From the NCBI RefSeq assembly GCF_023856365.1, contig NC_064539.1, positions 15,017,519 through 15,081,518 of the forward strand: a stretch of DNA of 64,000 nucleotides, read 5' to 3'. Of this stretch, positions 12,392 through 25,234 are shown in pieces. The notes under the pieces were generated by a model. It saw only the letters and a list, made by a program, of their open reading frames with translations. It did no database searches and was not told where the DNA came from. How positions within the stretch are numbered: position 1 is the stretch's first letter; every line of letters starts with the position of its first letter. The position numbers and the translations under genes were made by a program. This DNA comes from Brienomyrus brachyistius (Eukaryota; Chordata; Actinopteri; Osteoglossiformes; Mormyridae).

Positions 12392-14097
12392 TACAACCCC
12401 CTCTCCAAATAAATTGGGATGCTGTGTAAAATATAAATAAAAACAGAATCCAATGATTTGCAAATCATATAACCCCAGAGTTAATTGAAAATACATCAAA
12501 GACAACATATCACATGTTGAAACTGAAATGTTTTTGTTTTATGACAAATATATGATCAATATGAATTTGATGCCAGCAACACATTGCAGAAAAGTTGGGA
12601 CAGGAGCAACAAAAGATTGGGAATAGTTGAATACCTCACAATTAATTAGATTAATTGGCAACAGGTCAGTAAGATGACTGGGTATAAAAAGAGCCTCGCA
12701 GAGAAGCAGAGTCTCTGTGAAGTGCAGATGGGAAGAGGTTCACCACTCTGTGAAAGTCTGTGTGGGCAAATAGTGCTATTTAATATTGCAATGAATTTGT
12801 GAATTTCAGCAGGTGCAGTATGTAGTATCATTAGAAGATTTAGAGGATCTGGAGAAATCTCTGTACGTAAGGGACAAGACCGAAAAACAATATTGGATAG
12901 TCTTGGTCTTCGGGTCCTCAAGCGGCACTGCATTAAAAACAGACACAATTCTATAGTGAAAATCACTGCGTGAGTTCAGGAACACTTCCGGAAACCACTG
13001 CCTGTGAACGCAGTTCATTGCTTCATCCACAAATGTAGGAAGAAGCTCTATCATGCAAAGATTTAAACATGATCCGGAAACTCTTACTTCTCTGGGCCTG
13101 AGCCCAGATGGACTGCAGATTAAAGAGGAGAAGGACCATCCAGCTTGTTATCAGTGGACAGTTCAAAACATCTGGGATGGCACCATTAATGCTGAATGAT
13201 ATATACATGTTTTGGAGCAACATATGCTGCTATCCAGACAGCCTCTGTTTCAGCAAGACAATGCCAAACCATGTTCTGTGCGTATCACAACTGCATGGCT
13301 CCCTAGTAGAAGAGTCCGACTGCTAGACTGGCCTGACTGCAGTGCAGGCCTGTCACTCAATTAGAAACATTTGGCACATCGTGAAATGAAAAACATGACA
13401 AAGGAGAACCCGCATTGTTGAGCAGTTGAAATCCTATATCGGGCATGAATGGGAGAACATTTCACATTCAAAACTCCAGCAACTGGTCTCCTCGGTTTCT
13501 CTACTGAAGAGGTGGGTGGGAAGAGGGTGTGGACCAAATTTACATCCAGTTTGGACAATCCCTCTCGCCTCCTGCACATGACAGTGTGAGTGTTACACAG
13601 CTCCTTCAGCGACAGACTGCTTCCGCCGGTCCTCCATCCCGTCTGCCATCAGCTTCATAACTCCACAGTCAAGTGCACTAATTTCTATTATTGTGCAATA
13701 ATCACTGTATGTGTGTGATTTGTGGATCATATATTTATATCCTACTTGGTGCAGTATCTGTGTTTGTGTCATTACACACGCAGTTACTTAGTCCACTGCA
13801 TATACTATATCTTCTGATTTGTGTTTTATTTTGCTACTTTATCTTTATCCTCAAACTGTTGTAGCAAGTAAATTTCTCATCTTAAATGTTTACAGGGTGT
13901 TCTTTAAAGAAAAGGTGGTACACAGTGGTAAACACGCCCCTGTCACAACTTTTCTGCAATGTGTTTCTGGCATCAAATTTATTTGCCAGAAAACAACAAA
14001 ATTTCTCAGTTTGACATGTCATCTTTGTTCTATTTGAATTAAATATTGGTGTATATGATTGCAAATCGTAGCATTCTGTTATTTATATGTATTTTAA
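12392..14097 (+). mobile_element. Decayed Tc1/mariner-superfamily element
   Basis: The left end has 'aaataaattgggatgctgtg' and 'ccaatgatttgcaaatca'. The right end contains 'gattgcaaatcgtagcattc', an inverted counterpart, so the element is near full length. Between them lies the residue of a transposase gene on the + strand ('gaggatctggagaaatctct', 'agcaagacaatgccaaacca'), broken by many stops and frameshifts. Part of the catalytic region is missing between about 13060 and 13110. It is split by foreign sequence at about 13497-13886. It was assigned by its strong resemblance to a very common fish element whose ends I remember. Confidence 0.75.
13497..13886 (+). mobile_element. LINE 3' tail nested inside the Tc1/mariner element
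   Basis: Flanking sequence on each side continues the transposon ('ctcctcggttt' before, 'gtttacagggtgttctttaa' after). The insert resembles the 3' part of a non-LTR element ('ctgccatcagcttcataact', 'ccacagtcaagtgcactaat', 'attattgtgcaata'). It was therefore inserted later than the transposon. The exact borders are uncertain by tens of bases. Confidence 0.55.
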
Positions 14098-14934
14098 ATA
14101 ACGGGAATGAGATCTGACTTTTTGGAAACGAGGCTGTAAATTTAATACAGAAATAAATTGGCTGCCTAATATGCAGGACTTTTAAAACATTTGAGGGGGA
14201 AAAAAGCAGTAGTTGGTCTGACCTGAAAATGAACAACTGTTACTAAGTTAAGAGTAATGTAGAATGCTTAAGGAAGCTATTTATGGCTGACGTTCTATAG
14301 CCATTGCTCATATAAAAGCATATTCTAAGGTCAAAGAAATACTAGTGTCAGAGTGGCTGTTGTCTTGCATAATGCCTCCCTATAAGCTACAGAGAGTAAA
14401 AAGAGGGTTTTTTTCAGGCCCTCTTTTCCATTAAAAGGACAAATCACATTTGACCCAGAAAACAATTAACCTGAACTACATGAACTACTCAGGTCCATAA
14501 TCTTAAAGACGCAGTTTCACACAAGAGAACGTGATTACCGTAATTAAAGGCAGCTGGAAAAACATGGAATTTCAAGGTCCTTTACTGTGTGTTTGGGATG
14601 GATAATCAAGCAAATATTGACTGATAAAAATACACAAGAATAAAACACTACCTACACTCGTAGTTGTCATCCTGGTCAATAGAGAGAAACTAGTCTGAAC
14701 TGACTACAATGGGGAACCAAAGATTAAGCCATTAAAATAAGGTTGGAAGTGAGATATATTTATAGTAATGATGTAAGAATCAATATTAAATTATTCCAAA
14801 CTTTAGATTCATTATCGAGCCATTTGATGTAGTACCATGTTCAACATGTTCATGCTATGAACCATCATGAAGGTGATGTAACTACTGGGTGCATAAACCA
14901 TATAGTAATTGGTTTAAATGCTCCAAGAAGCTTA

Positions 14935-15158
14935 AAGGGGCAAGTTCACCCCAAAACGGAGAAAAGGTCACAGGGGCTTTAGTGCTGTCTGTCTATTGAG
15001 GCCCACTACCGTATATCTGCTGCTATGTTTGAGAGAGGCCCAACATTTCCATGGCTGATATTTCCAAAACTAGGCAATTCTCAGCAGGACAACCTAAATG
15101 GATAGACAGCACTAAAATCCCTCTAAGACAAATCTTTTTACAGTTTTGGGGTACTAAA
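14935..15158. mobile_element. Probable MITE with inverted arms
   Basis: The left arm 'tttagtgctgtctgtctatt' is matched by the inverted right arm 'tggatagacagcactaaaat', and the outer parts 'caccccaaaac' and 'gttttggggt' are also complementary. The element has no open frame. The target duplication was not identified. Confidence 0.6.
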
Positions 15159-16410
15159 TTATGTAAAACTGTAACTTGAAGTCAAATTTTGTTCATTTAT
15201 AATTTGATACAGTGCACTGTTATTGCATACAGATTTCAGAGGCGTAGCTAGGAATTCTGGGTTTCCTGACTAAATTCTGGCAAGTATTATTCATGAATTT
15301 ACGCATTCAGATGTTCCTGGAAAATGCTGGGACCCCTGCCAGGCTATCCATACTGTGCTCCTGCCAGACTGCATCTGTCTCGTGTCCTAGGATAGGTCCT
15401 ACTCTAACCATGACCCGACACTGAATAAGTAGCTATTGAGAATACAGCATTGCGGATGGAAGAAGCAGCATGCATTAGTCAGGCTGTGGTTTTGCTTCCT
15501 CTTCCTGCAGAGTGGTACAACATGGGTTATTTGCAGGTATTCTTCACCAATTAATGTCAGAAGCCCTTGAGTCACAGTTAGAGTTTTGATCCTCAGCACA
15601 GCCACAAAGGTAGGAATGTGAACACTACCTGTGCTAACAATTGGGAGGTTCTCCTCTGTAAGGTTCCATGAGGTTGGAGGTTCTCCTCTGTAAGGACAAC
15701 CAGGCGTTGCTGTATCCATAAGCACTTCATATTATGGTCTGCAAGTCATACTTCAGTGTTTTATTTTCTTTTTACTGCCAGCCATATATATTATGTGCAT
15801 TTCTTATCTAAATAAATCACCTATAAATAAATATTTTGCAAAAAAAAAGGTGGTTTTTCTATTTATTTGTGGTGACATACACATTTAAGTCCTCCAATTA
15901 CAAGGGGCTGTCATGAAGGAAGTTACACGGTGGGTGTAACAAAAGCAGCAGAGCAGAAGGAAAACAGAAGAGCTACAACACCATGAGGAAAACAAACATA
16001 GGGTCAGGCATTTAGGTCTGGACACATTTAATGGGACGAAAGAAAACATAAGTCGTTATGTAGTGACTAAGAACCATAAACGAGAACCAAGTGTGCCTGT
16101 CAGTAGACCTTACACCACCCAGAGAGATCCAGGAACCTCCGCCTCTGATTTTAATAATATTTACATAGCATTTCTTGAATGGCACAAACAGGAAAAGTTC
16201 TCTTCCTGAACTTAGTCTGTCCCGCCACTGTGATTCAAAATGCCTTAGCAGTGTCACAAAATTTCAGAAGAACCACAATGTGGGCTGTAAGGACTGTGCA
16301 GGCCCACATGGCTGTAACATAAACGCTTTGCCATGGACTTTGTCAGCTGCTTGCAGGTTGCTTGTTTCCAAAAGTAAAATGTACCACCCATGCCGCTACC
16401 ACAGACAAAA

Positions 16411-16770
16411 GCAGCAGAGGAAGCCCTAATCCTAACCAGACCTAAAGGGGGAGCCCATCCTCCAGGGGGCAGCAGAGGAAGCCCTAACCCTAACCAGACT
16501 CAAAGGGGGAGCCCGTCCTCCAGGGGGCAGCAGAGGAAGCCCTAACCCTAACCAGACTCAAAGGGGGAGCCCGTCCTCCAGGGGGCGGCAGAGGAAGCCC
16601 TAACCCTAACCAGACTCAAAGGGGGAGCCCGTCCTCCAGGGGGCAGCAGAGGAAGCCCTAACCCTAACCAGACTCAAAGGGGGAGCCCGTCCTCCAGGGG
16701 GCAGCAGAGGAAGCCCAAACCTCACCAGACCCAAAGGGGGAGCCCATCCTCCAGGGGGCAGCAGAGGAAG
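16411..16770 (+). repeat. 58-bp tandem array with telomere-like CCCTAA motifs (about 6 copies)
   Basis: Each unit contains 'gcagaggaagccctaaccct' followed by 'aaccagactcaaaggggga' and 'gcccgtcctccagggggc'. Copy starts at about 16471, 16529 and 16587 give a 58-bp spacing. Most units contain two consecutive CCCTAA hexamers; the edge copies are mutated. The array sits in intergenic DNA. Confidence 0.93.
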
Positions 16771-17348
16771 TTAAATAAACAGAGTGGCAAAGTCCCAGTT
16801 CATACTGATCCAAATCAAAGCTTTGAGCCTCAATGCGGGGGGCAGGCAGGTGCTGGTGCTGCTTCTGATAAACAGTGGCACAGAAGTCAGGCAGGCAGGG
16901 GAGACTTCAAAAGGAAGCAATTGCTTCTTCACTGTTGGACAAAAAACATTAAAGCTTTAGTTTGACTGCACTGACGTTATTTTATTTTTGATTTGATGCT
17001 ATTATTAGCAACTACCAAACATTCCCTGCTGTCCTAGCATGTGCTTACCAGCTCAGCCCACACAATAATAATGTAGCGTCATCCTCTGCTTTGGCTTTAT
17101 CCTGAGTGTCTCCATCATTTATTTGAAAGTTAAAGAATTAAGTGATAGAAAATGTGACACAATAAAATGCATGTCATTGGAACGTATTTATGCGCCACCC
17201 AGTGGTAGAACGCGAAAGCAGCACCCATTATCTTTTCTTATTTACACACTTTTAGTTAAACCAAAAAGGTTAACTAATAATTCATCTTAATAACGTCAGG
17301 AAAAGGAGTTTCACCTCATTGTTACTCCGCAAATATTTCATCATGTCA

Positions 17349-17670
17349 TAGGGTGACCAGATAACCCATGTCAGGGAGGACACATTGAGCTAGAACAGGC
17401 TTTTTAAAATACCATTTTAATTAAAAGAACCTGGATCTCGGTTAAGCACCGAGTTCTTGTAGCGTGCTGATCGGTCAGTTACCTATAATCATGCATATGC
17501 CACTAATGTTAATGTGTAACAGCTGGGTGAGTTTTTCAATCAAACCAGTCAAAGCACAAGAAGAAGTGAGCTATTTAGCCAAGCTCAGGTGCCTTTCAGT
17601 TTTAAAGTAGTTTGTAAAATCTGGAGTAACTTCAAGTGTCCTCCCTGACATGGATTATCTGGTCAGCCTA
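17349..17670. mobile_element. hAT-type MITE with perfect 8-bp target duplication
   Basis: The termini are TAGGGTGACCAGATAA and its near-perfect inverse, TTATCTGGTCAGCCTA. The 8-bp sequence TCATGTCA occurs directly before (17341-17348) and directly after (17671-17678) the element. Inner sequences 'tgtcagggaggacac' and 'gtgtcctccctgaca' continue the inverted arms. The interior has no coding capacity. Confidence 0.85.
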
Positions 17671-20047
17671 TCATGTCATCTTTAACACACGTTTTTATTG
17701 GCTGCCCCTGGAGTTGGTGGACGGCAGGTATCACCTCAGCGAAAGGTACTAAATCGTTGTCTCAGTTATTCATATTGGCATCCGTAGCTAGAACTTCTAC
17801 CCCACCCAATTTTACATATAATTTTATAGATTCTAGGACTCCTGTAAATTCTGGACCCTCCGAATCTGCCAGGGTATATATATATATGCCCCCATTGCGC
17901 CCCAGACTGGCATTGCACATATATGTAACTTATTTTCCATTTATAGTTTTATTTTGTGAATCCGTTCTGCAGTGTTAACTCTCATTTCTGACATACCCTG
18001 ATGTTCTCAGAATGCTTATCTTATGCCATGCTACTTAAGTTATCAGCTATATCGAAACGTTAGTTTAAAAATATAAATACACGTGAATATATAGCACTCC
18101 GAACTTCAGGATTAGGCGCGTGTTATTAACCACTAGGTGTCACCAATACATCGTATTCCATAATTCGGGTTGGGGTTTTCGTTTAGTTAGTATTCATAAT
18201 TTTACAGGTTCAATTAAATTCAAACTAAGTCCGATATTACGTTCTAATCGGTGGCTCATCTGGTCAGTTTTTACTGCCCTACTTGTTTGCTACGAAGTCC
18301 TCTGTTTTAAGTACTGCACACCTTTATGTGAACGAACTGGAAGTCGAGTGCATTCCTTTCTACAAAAGTAAGCGATATTTTGAGAATCCCGTCTTTTGAT
18401 GTCGCCGTTGCCATTGCACTAGAAAAAACTTTAATCCGGTCCTAACCAGTCGCAAGGCGGTCCCACCCAGGCGCCGCGATTCCATTTTAATGCAGATCTC
18501 ATTCCTGAATACGCTCCCACTGTACAGCAGTCACTCAAATTGTTTTAAGATGTTTTTTTCCAAGCCGGATGAAAGACCTTCCAGCCGCCCACTCTCCCCA
18601 CATACCATTCGATCCAGGACAACACAGAGAGCTTGTGTTTCGTCAGAAAGAGGGGGACGAACTGCAGCGGCAAATAATGAGAGTCATGTGAACCTCACCG
18701 AAAGAGCGAAGGTCTGCTGACAATGCAGTGCAAATTGGAAAAGTTTTCCGTTCGTATTTTATCGTATTTTGTATAACTGAATACACATACCAACAGTTAG
18801 TTAAACACGCACCCTTCCCTTTCCTGTCACTGTTTCATATAGAAAAATCGCACTTTTATGTTTTGCTAGGACTTTTCTGTTACAGTGAAGATGCGTTTGT
18901 ATTTTGCCATAAAAATAATGCATTTTCTTCGATCAAATTTTTATTAAAGAAAAATCACAGGAATAGAGCAAGCAAAAAAAAAACATAATATTAAATCTTA
19001 TTAATATTAATAGATTAAGGTAGTGGCTACACCGGCCAGATTATCATCATCATCATCATTATTAATGGTTGTATTAGTAGTATAATGATGCTGTTTTGTA
19101 TTTGCAGCGGTATTAAGATGGTTCAGTGTGCATTAAAGCCAATTCCACCTGCGAATTTGAGGGTTCTATAATAATTGGCAAAATAAATAAATATAAATAC
19201 ACGTACTGATGTGGCTGCTTGCACATTGTCCTTTTCTCCTGTTCAAATTTTCTCTCTTATGGCAAGCATTACATAGTTCATGTCCCAGGTGGCTCTTATG
19301 GCATTTATAAGATATTTGACACATAATTTTTAATTGTCCTCTGTGGCTGCATGCGTGTTTGTTCACGCAAATCGCCCAGCCTAACATTTGAGTGGGAGGA
19401 AGTCTTAGTTTCTTTTGTTCCAGTCTCTGTAACTGCTTGGATGTGTTTTCTATCTTGTCACTTAGCTACACACAATTCTAGGAACAGCAATGGAAAGAAA
19501 CCTAAAAAAATTATTATTATTATTATTAAGTGGCAGAAAAATCAAGTGCAGTGCATTACACTTGTGTTTCTGCTGTCTCAAGCCATTTTATGTTTTCATA
19601 TGTGGCCCAAAACTGCTCCGCTGAACCACTTCTTCTAAATGTAATGAAACAATTGCCACAGGAAACTATTGACTTCTAGCCATGTGAGGGTAAAGGGGGA
19701 CTGGGTGGTATAGTCTGACTAACCAGGACACATCAGTCATGCTTTTGTGTTTTGCTCCCCTGGAATCTTTACACACTTAATTCTGATGCTGAAAGGACAG
19801 GAAATATCAGCTTTAGAGATAAAGACGCCTCTGACTCTTCTGCTGTTTTATGCTCTGAAAGTGTGATGGTGGAGAGGAGCAAATACCCTGGAAGGGGTGA
19901 TATTTATTCCAGGAATATGGGGGAATGCAGACAGGGTTTGGCAATGAAGCGCTGGTGGCTGCTAATTCAGAGGGAGTGTCTCTTCGTCATAAAGGTGGGC
20001 AAGGTGCATGAGGTGCAGCAGGTGTGGGTACAGGCCTGAGCTGTGCT

Positions 20048-20233
20048 GATAGGTGTACAGGCTGCCCATCCGGCATGCTGGGCGTTTTCCCACAGAGCCG
20101 ATAGGTGTACAGGCTGCCCATCCGGCATGCTGGGCGTTTTCCCACAGAACCGATAGGTGTACAGGCTGCCCATCCGGCATGCTGGGCGTTTTCCCACAGA
20201 GCTGATAGGTGTACAGGCTGGCCATCCGGAGGG
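20048..20233 (+). repeat. 52-bp tandem array (about 3.5 copies)
   Basis: Copies start at 20048, 20100, 20152 and 20204, each with 'gataggtgtacaggctgccc' followed by 'atccggcatgctgggcgttt' and 'tcccacagag'. The copies are nearly identical. The array keeps several frames open on the minus strand, but this is a by-product of the repetition. Confidence 0.95.
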
Positions 20234-21697
20234 TTGATATGGTGAATCTGGTCTGAGGGGCAGTGGCTGGGGTGTCTCTGAGATTGATAAAGTTGATCTT
20301 ATCTTACCTTTGTTCAAGGGGCCTACCGTTTCCACAGTGGTGTAGGACCCCTGGCAGAAGACCAGAAACTTTCAAGAGACATTCAGGTTGAAGACCTGAT
20401 CACTGGCTGTAGGCCTGATGAGTCTGTTCAAACAGATATTCTGCTACAGCTTTTAAAGTACAGAGAATCAAGTCAACATCATGCAGTCAGTCTCAGTGAT
20501 AATGCATCAAAAAATCCATTTGAGCATCTGGCTGAAACGCACAGTGAGGCTCTCTATCAGGGGCAGTCAGCCACTACACAAGCATCATGCCCAGGCCAGT
20601 TGGAGTGTATTTGGAGATGCCCTCACAGCCTCTAGGCCACATTCTTTCAGGTTGGTGAACACAGCCTCGGGACCCTGGTAGCATTATCCGTGATGACATG
20701 GGTACATCCACAGCCTGGTGCTGAATGCCAGTGTTGAAAATGATAATATGCTGCAGAGTTTAATTATGGTATAAAATACACATATCTTTTAATGATTATG
20801 TTTAGTTGCATTATGATACATTCAATTCAAGATTCAGTCAGTGTCATTGCAAGTCACTATGCATTTTGTCAAAATTTTCAAAATTATGCATGAATTACTG
20901 TAAGTTGACTTATCTGTGGAAGGGATTCAGATTGAGTTTAACCACAATGTTTTGTTTTGTTGGAGTAATGGCTGTAAGCAATTTTCTAAGGTTACAGCTA
21001 AACGACTATCTTATGTGCTAATTTTAAAAGTTGTGAAAAATGCAACCCGATACACTAATACAATCCGAAAGCACTATAGTTTGTGTCTGGGGTGCTACAC
21101 AGCATTACATAGTTCATGTCCCAGGTGGCTTCTGCTACTGTAATCTTGAGCAACTTGAACTAAGAGAAATATTCTGTAATACTCAGCAAGTAGGTGAAAA
21201 TCTTAAGCGAAACCCTAGCAACTAAATATTTAAGCTGTGTTAAGATTGAAACATATCCGGCTAAGTGAATTTTAGTGATCCTGTAGCAGGAAATTTTTTT
21301 TATTGTTCATCAGCATCACAAAATCCCTGCAAAATATCCCACCTAAATTAAAGATTGAATGAAAAAAATAAAGAATGAATGACTAGAAAATGTATAGCAG
21401 TGGAACTGTGGAAACATGGAAGGTACGATAATTTAATTCTGGAACCATACAGTGATCCATGACTCATGCTTTTCATCAGTTAATTACATGTAAGAACAAA
21501 GTCCTTCACTAGACTTTTGTACCCCTGTCCCTTCATTGATACACCCCACATTTGCAGAATGGTGCCGCTTACTGGCTCCAGGACCACCCATGACCATGAC
21601 CAAGATAGAAGGCAGTTAGAAAGCAGTGAGCAGGCAGTAACTCTGACTCTGGAGTATGATTGTTCAGAAAAACAATGATTGATTAGAGATACTACTT

Positions 21698-21880
21698 ACA
21701 TTAATTTATTTAGCAGAGGCTTTTGTTCACAGTGGCATACAAGTGAGGATCAGAGAGCAGGATAAACCAGTCCCAGGAGAAATTGAGTCTAATGGCCTAG
21801 TTTAAGGGCACCAGAAGGCATATCACCTTTCTCATTGGATTTGAGCCGGAGGTCAGAGCCCTAACCTGCAGAGACACATA
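21698..21880 (-). repeat. SINE tail in reverse orientation
   Basis: 'atttatttagcagaggcttt' is the reverse complement of the 'aaagc.tctgctaaataaat' 3' motif of tRNA-SINEs seen forward at 4205-4418 and 31385-31605. It is followed by a reversed 'gggccctt' block equivalent ('agggcaccagaagg'). The copy is old and diverged. Confidence 0.5.
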
Positions 21881-22429
21881 CTCTCATTTTTTTGTCATTC
21901 TGTACTTTACTCACATGTTGAGCCCTTCAGTTAGATAAACAACATGGGAAGGGCAATGAAGGGTTTCCAGTGGATTGTTGGAGGAGGTGTAACTTCAGGC
22001 ATTCGGAAAATAGGTATCTGGGAATCAGCCACACATGCACCGCAGCCTTTGTAGGCAGCCGTCGATTTTCAGATTCTCTACAAATAGATTTTCTGGTAGG
22101 TTACCTGGAGGCACTGTGTGGGGGCCACTAATTCTTGGTCACACTGGAGAGACACCTTCAGTAATTATCGCAATGGACTGGCAACTGGCACCACACTGAT
22201 GTCCATAGTATGAAGGTACTGACATTCTCAACAATTTGATGCCAGGCAGCAAGGTCTATAATTCTGGAATGTGAAGGGTTCAGCAAAAAAGTAGTTTATT
22301 ATCGATTCTAAAGAGGTATCCAGTGGAGAAATCATTGAGGAAAGGATAGTGATAGGTTCAAAGTGAACTTCAGACAGGTGTCTAAGCCGTAATAAGATGA
22401 ATATATGATCAATTAGAAAGCCGAAATAA

Positions 22430-22625
22430 GGCCCCGTGGCAGGACCAAGGACACGCTGGAGAGATTAAATCTCTCGGCTGGCCTGGGAACACCTTGATAT
22501 TCCCCCAGTGGAGCTGAAGGAGGTGGCTGGTGAGAGCGAGGTTTGGGTATCCTTGCTTAGACTGCTACCCATGCAAACTGACTCCGGATAAAATGGATGG
22601 AAGGATGGATGGATGGATGGATGGA
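22430..22625 (+). mobile_element. LINE 3' terminal fragment
   Basis: The sequence 'cacgctggagagattaaatc', 'tctcggctggcctgggaaca' and a GGATGG tail match the end of a fish non-LTR reverse-transcriptase reading frame and its 3' repeat. In the forward frame it encodes a short stretch like DTLERLNLSAGLGT. It is 5'-truncated, as is usual for LINE insertions. Confidence 0.65.
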
Positions 22626-23196
22626 TGGAACATGAAAGCATGGATCCATCCTGCCTTGAATCAACAATTCAGGCTGGTGTTGGTGTCTTGGTGAGGGGGA
22701 TATTTTCTTGGTACACCTTGGGCCCCTTAGTACCAATTGAGCATTATTTAAATAGCACAGCCTACCTGAGTGTTGTTGCTGACCATGTCCATCCCTTTAT
22801 GACCACAGTGTACTCAGCTTATAATGGCTACTTCCAGCAGGATAACACACCATGTCACAAAGCTCATATCATCTCAGACTGGTATCTTGAACATGGCAAT
22901 ACTTATCACTGTAGTTCACTGTACTCAAATGGCACCCTCAGTCATCAGATCTTAATCCAATAGACCACCTCTGGGATGTGGTGGAACAAGAGATTCATGA
23001 AGACATGAAGGTGCAGCTGACAAATCTGCAGCAACTGCGTGATGCTGTTATGTCAACCTGGACCAAGATCTCTGAAGAATGTTTCAAGCACCTTGCTGAA
23101 TTTATGGCACAAAGAATTAAAACAGTTCTGAATGCAAAAGGTGGCCCATCCTAGGACTAGCAAGGAGTACCTAATAAAACTGCCAGTGAGTGTATA
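22626..23196 (+). mobile_element. Tc1-like transposon, 3' part with broken transposase
   Basis: The decayed + strand frame shows hallmarks of a Tc1 DDE transposase C-terminal half: FQQDNTPCHKAH around the second catalytic aspartate, then SSDLNPIDHLWDVVEQEI after a frameshift, with the third acidic residue position as E in this segment. The right terminus is 'cctaataaaactgccagtga'. The 5' half is missing, and the fragment begins next to a LINE GGATGG tail. It is inactive. Confidence 0.8.
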
Positions 23197-24534
23197 TTTC
23201 TCTTAATTAGCTTAAACCTGCCAGACAAAAAACTAAATAATTGCTGCTTCTGACAAATTTCTAAATTCTATAGATAAATTTCTGCCACTATTCCTAAGAC
23301 AAGTCAGATACTTAACCTGACATTATTGCTGTAAGCTTTAATCCAATAATTTTGGATTAATAATGTCATTAATTTTGTAATTCAACATAGAAAAAAATAC
23401 TCTTACACTTGAGGAGAATCCTGCCTCCAGTCCTTCTGTCCGCCACAGCTTTCCTATTGCAAAGCAATAGTGATTGACGTGTTAATTGATTTGTTGTCAT
23501 TTGCAGACATGCTCTGGCAGTTAAGGTTCTTGTTCATGACTCAAAAGGGAAAACATCCTTATTTGTGTTTTGGCCACTTCCCTTTGTGTACGTAGCCAAA
23601 GATTCTCCTGCCACATTTCCCTTTTCTCTTCACATTGGCACTTACCCGATAGTGCAAGAACAACTCCCTCACAATGCTGATTGCGTCAGACAAAGGCCCA
23701 GACTTTCCATTATCAGTGGGTAGTTCTCCAAAAGAAGACAAATATGATACAGTAGTGGCCTACCATTGATTCTGTACTCAGTGAGGCAAGCTGCAGGTCA
23801 GCATAAGAAGAGGACTGGTTCCTGCAAGCCTTCTGGGGCCAGAACCACCGAAACAACAGACTAAGTTGCTATTTCTTGTCTCATCAATGGAGGCGTTCGC
23901 AACATGAGAGAACATTAGAAAATGTTATTGGTCCCGGGGGGAAATCTTCAACATAGCGAGCACATGTGGAAAACTACATTTTTCATTTGCACTGAAAACT
24001 TTAAAAATGAGACCATGAATCTATTGAAGAGTATTTCAGTTCTGCTTTACAAAGCCATTGGCTGGACAGATTACATAACTCAATATATATCAAGCCATGT
24101 GTTAACACAGCATCAGAGTTAACATTAACCAACAAGACATCTGGTCTTGATGTCATAATGCAACATATGAAACTGAAATAGTCAATCAAGTAAGTATAAG
24201 CTTGTTTTTCAATCTTAATTTACCGTCTTAATGTAAATTATAAATGAATTTAACAGGGAGCTCTAGAACACATCCATATTGCCAATGAATTTTCTAGCAG
24301 CATTCATACACATCTGGACTTTAAAGCAATATTTGATGATTATGAGTTCTTATGAAACATCACTTCTATTTTTTGGAGAATGAATTTTCATTTGAATAGA
24401 CGTGGAATTTCTCATTACTGATAAATATTTAAGTTAAATTATCACCTTTAAAGCTCTTAGTAATATCCATCAGTCTATCTTTGGATGTTACAGGGAATGC
24501 AAAGATATAAAATAAGCACTGCTATATGTTATAC

Positions 24535-24790
24535 AGGTAAAGTGAAGACAGCCTTGCAGTGCAGCATATGACTGCTTTGTCATACACAGGTAAGGTGAAG
24601 ACAGCCCTTCACTGCATCATATCACTGTTTTATATTACACAGGCAATGTGACGACAACCCTGAACTGCATCATATCACTGCTTTGTGTTGTGTGATGTTA
24701 CACAGGTAATGTAAAGACAGCCCTGAACTGCACCATACCTCTGCTTTGTGATATGTGATTTTACACAGGTAATGTGAAGACAATTTATAT
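24535..24790 (+). repeat. 53-64-bp tandem array (4 full copies and a part)
   Basis: Copies begin with 'acaggtaatgtgaagacagc' or close variants at about 24535, 24588, 24640, 24704 and 24768. The unit grows from about 53 to 64 bp because of a 'gtgatgtt' insertion. Each copy begins with CAGGTAA or similar, which resembles a 5' splice site. Confidence 0.85.
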
Positions 24791-25234
24791 GTAAATGCAG
24801 TTATAAACGGCTGTCTTGATCTCAGAAAACAAGTCTTGTCATGCATTGTCTCTCCCATGCTGAAAAGCCATGCTGAATCATGCCCTGGGAATGGCACTAG
24901 AGTTATTCGCTCTTCCTGTAAATAATTTAATTTAAATTCATAATCATTTATCAGACAGGCACTTTTTTTCAAAAGCAATGCACAAGTAATAACAAGCGTA
25001 CCGCTGCCGGGGAATCAGATTAGGTGTAAATGTGGCTAGGCTTCTAGTGCCAAAGACTGATCAGAAACAAGTGTAATATATTTGCAAGGGAAAAGGATAT
25101 AGAGGATAATACTTAAACTGCGTCACGAATGCTGAAAACTTGTCATTATATGGGCAGACTGAGGTGCAACACACAATCAACACACAAATAAATCACAAAA
25201 TATAACCCAATACGTCTTTTATATTAACATACGA

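Noticed and set aside
18100..18720. CpG-richer stretch with open frames, considered as a gene start
   Set aside because: No convincing ATG exon with donor in a frame that joins to any downstream exon; left as unexplained.
19962..20335. Minus-strand repetitive peptide (GWAACTPI...VGKRPACRM)
   Set aside because: It comes from the 52-bp tandem array at 20048-20233; two minus frames give the same peptide by unit shift, and no splice or promoter context supports it.
23559..23741. Minus-strand 60-codon frame with basic residues (KRKGKCGRRIFGYVHKGK)
   Set aside because: No domain, no flanking exons and no promoter. It may be a decayed repeat, but nothing supports a gene.
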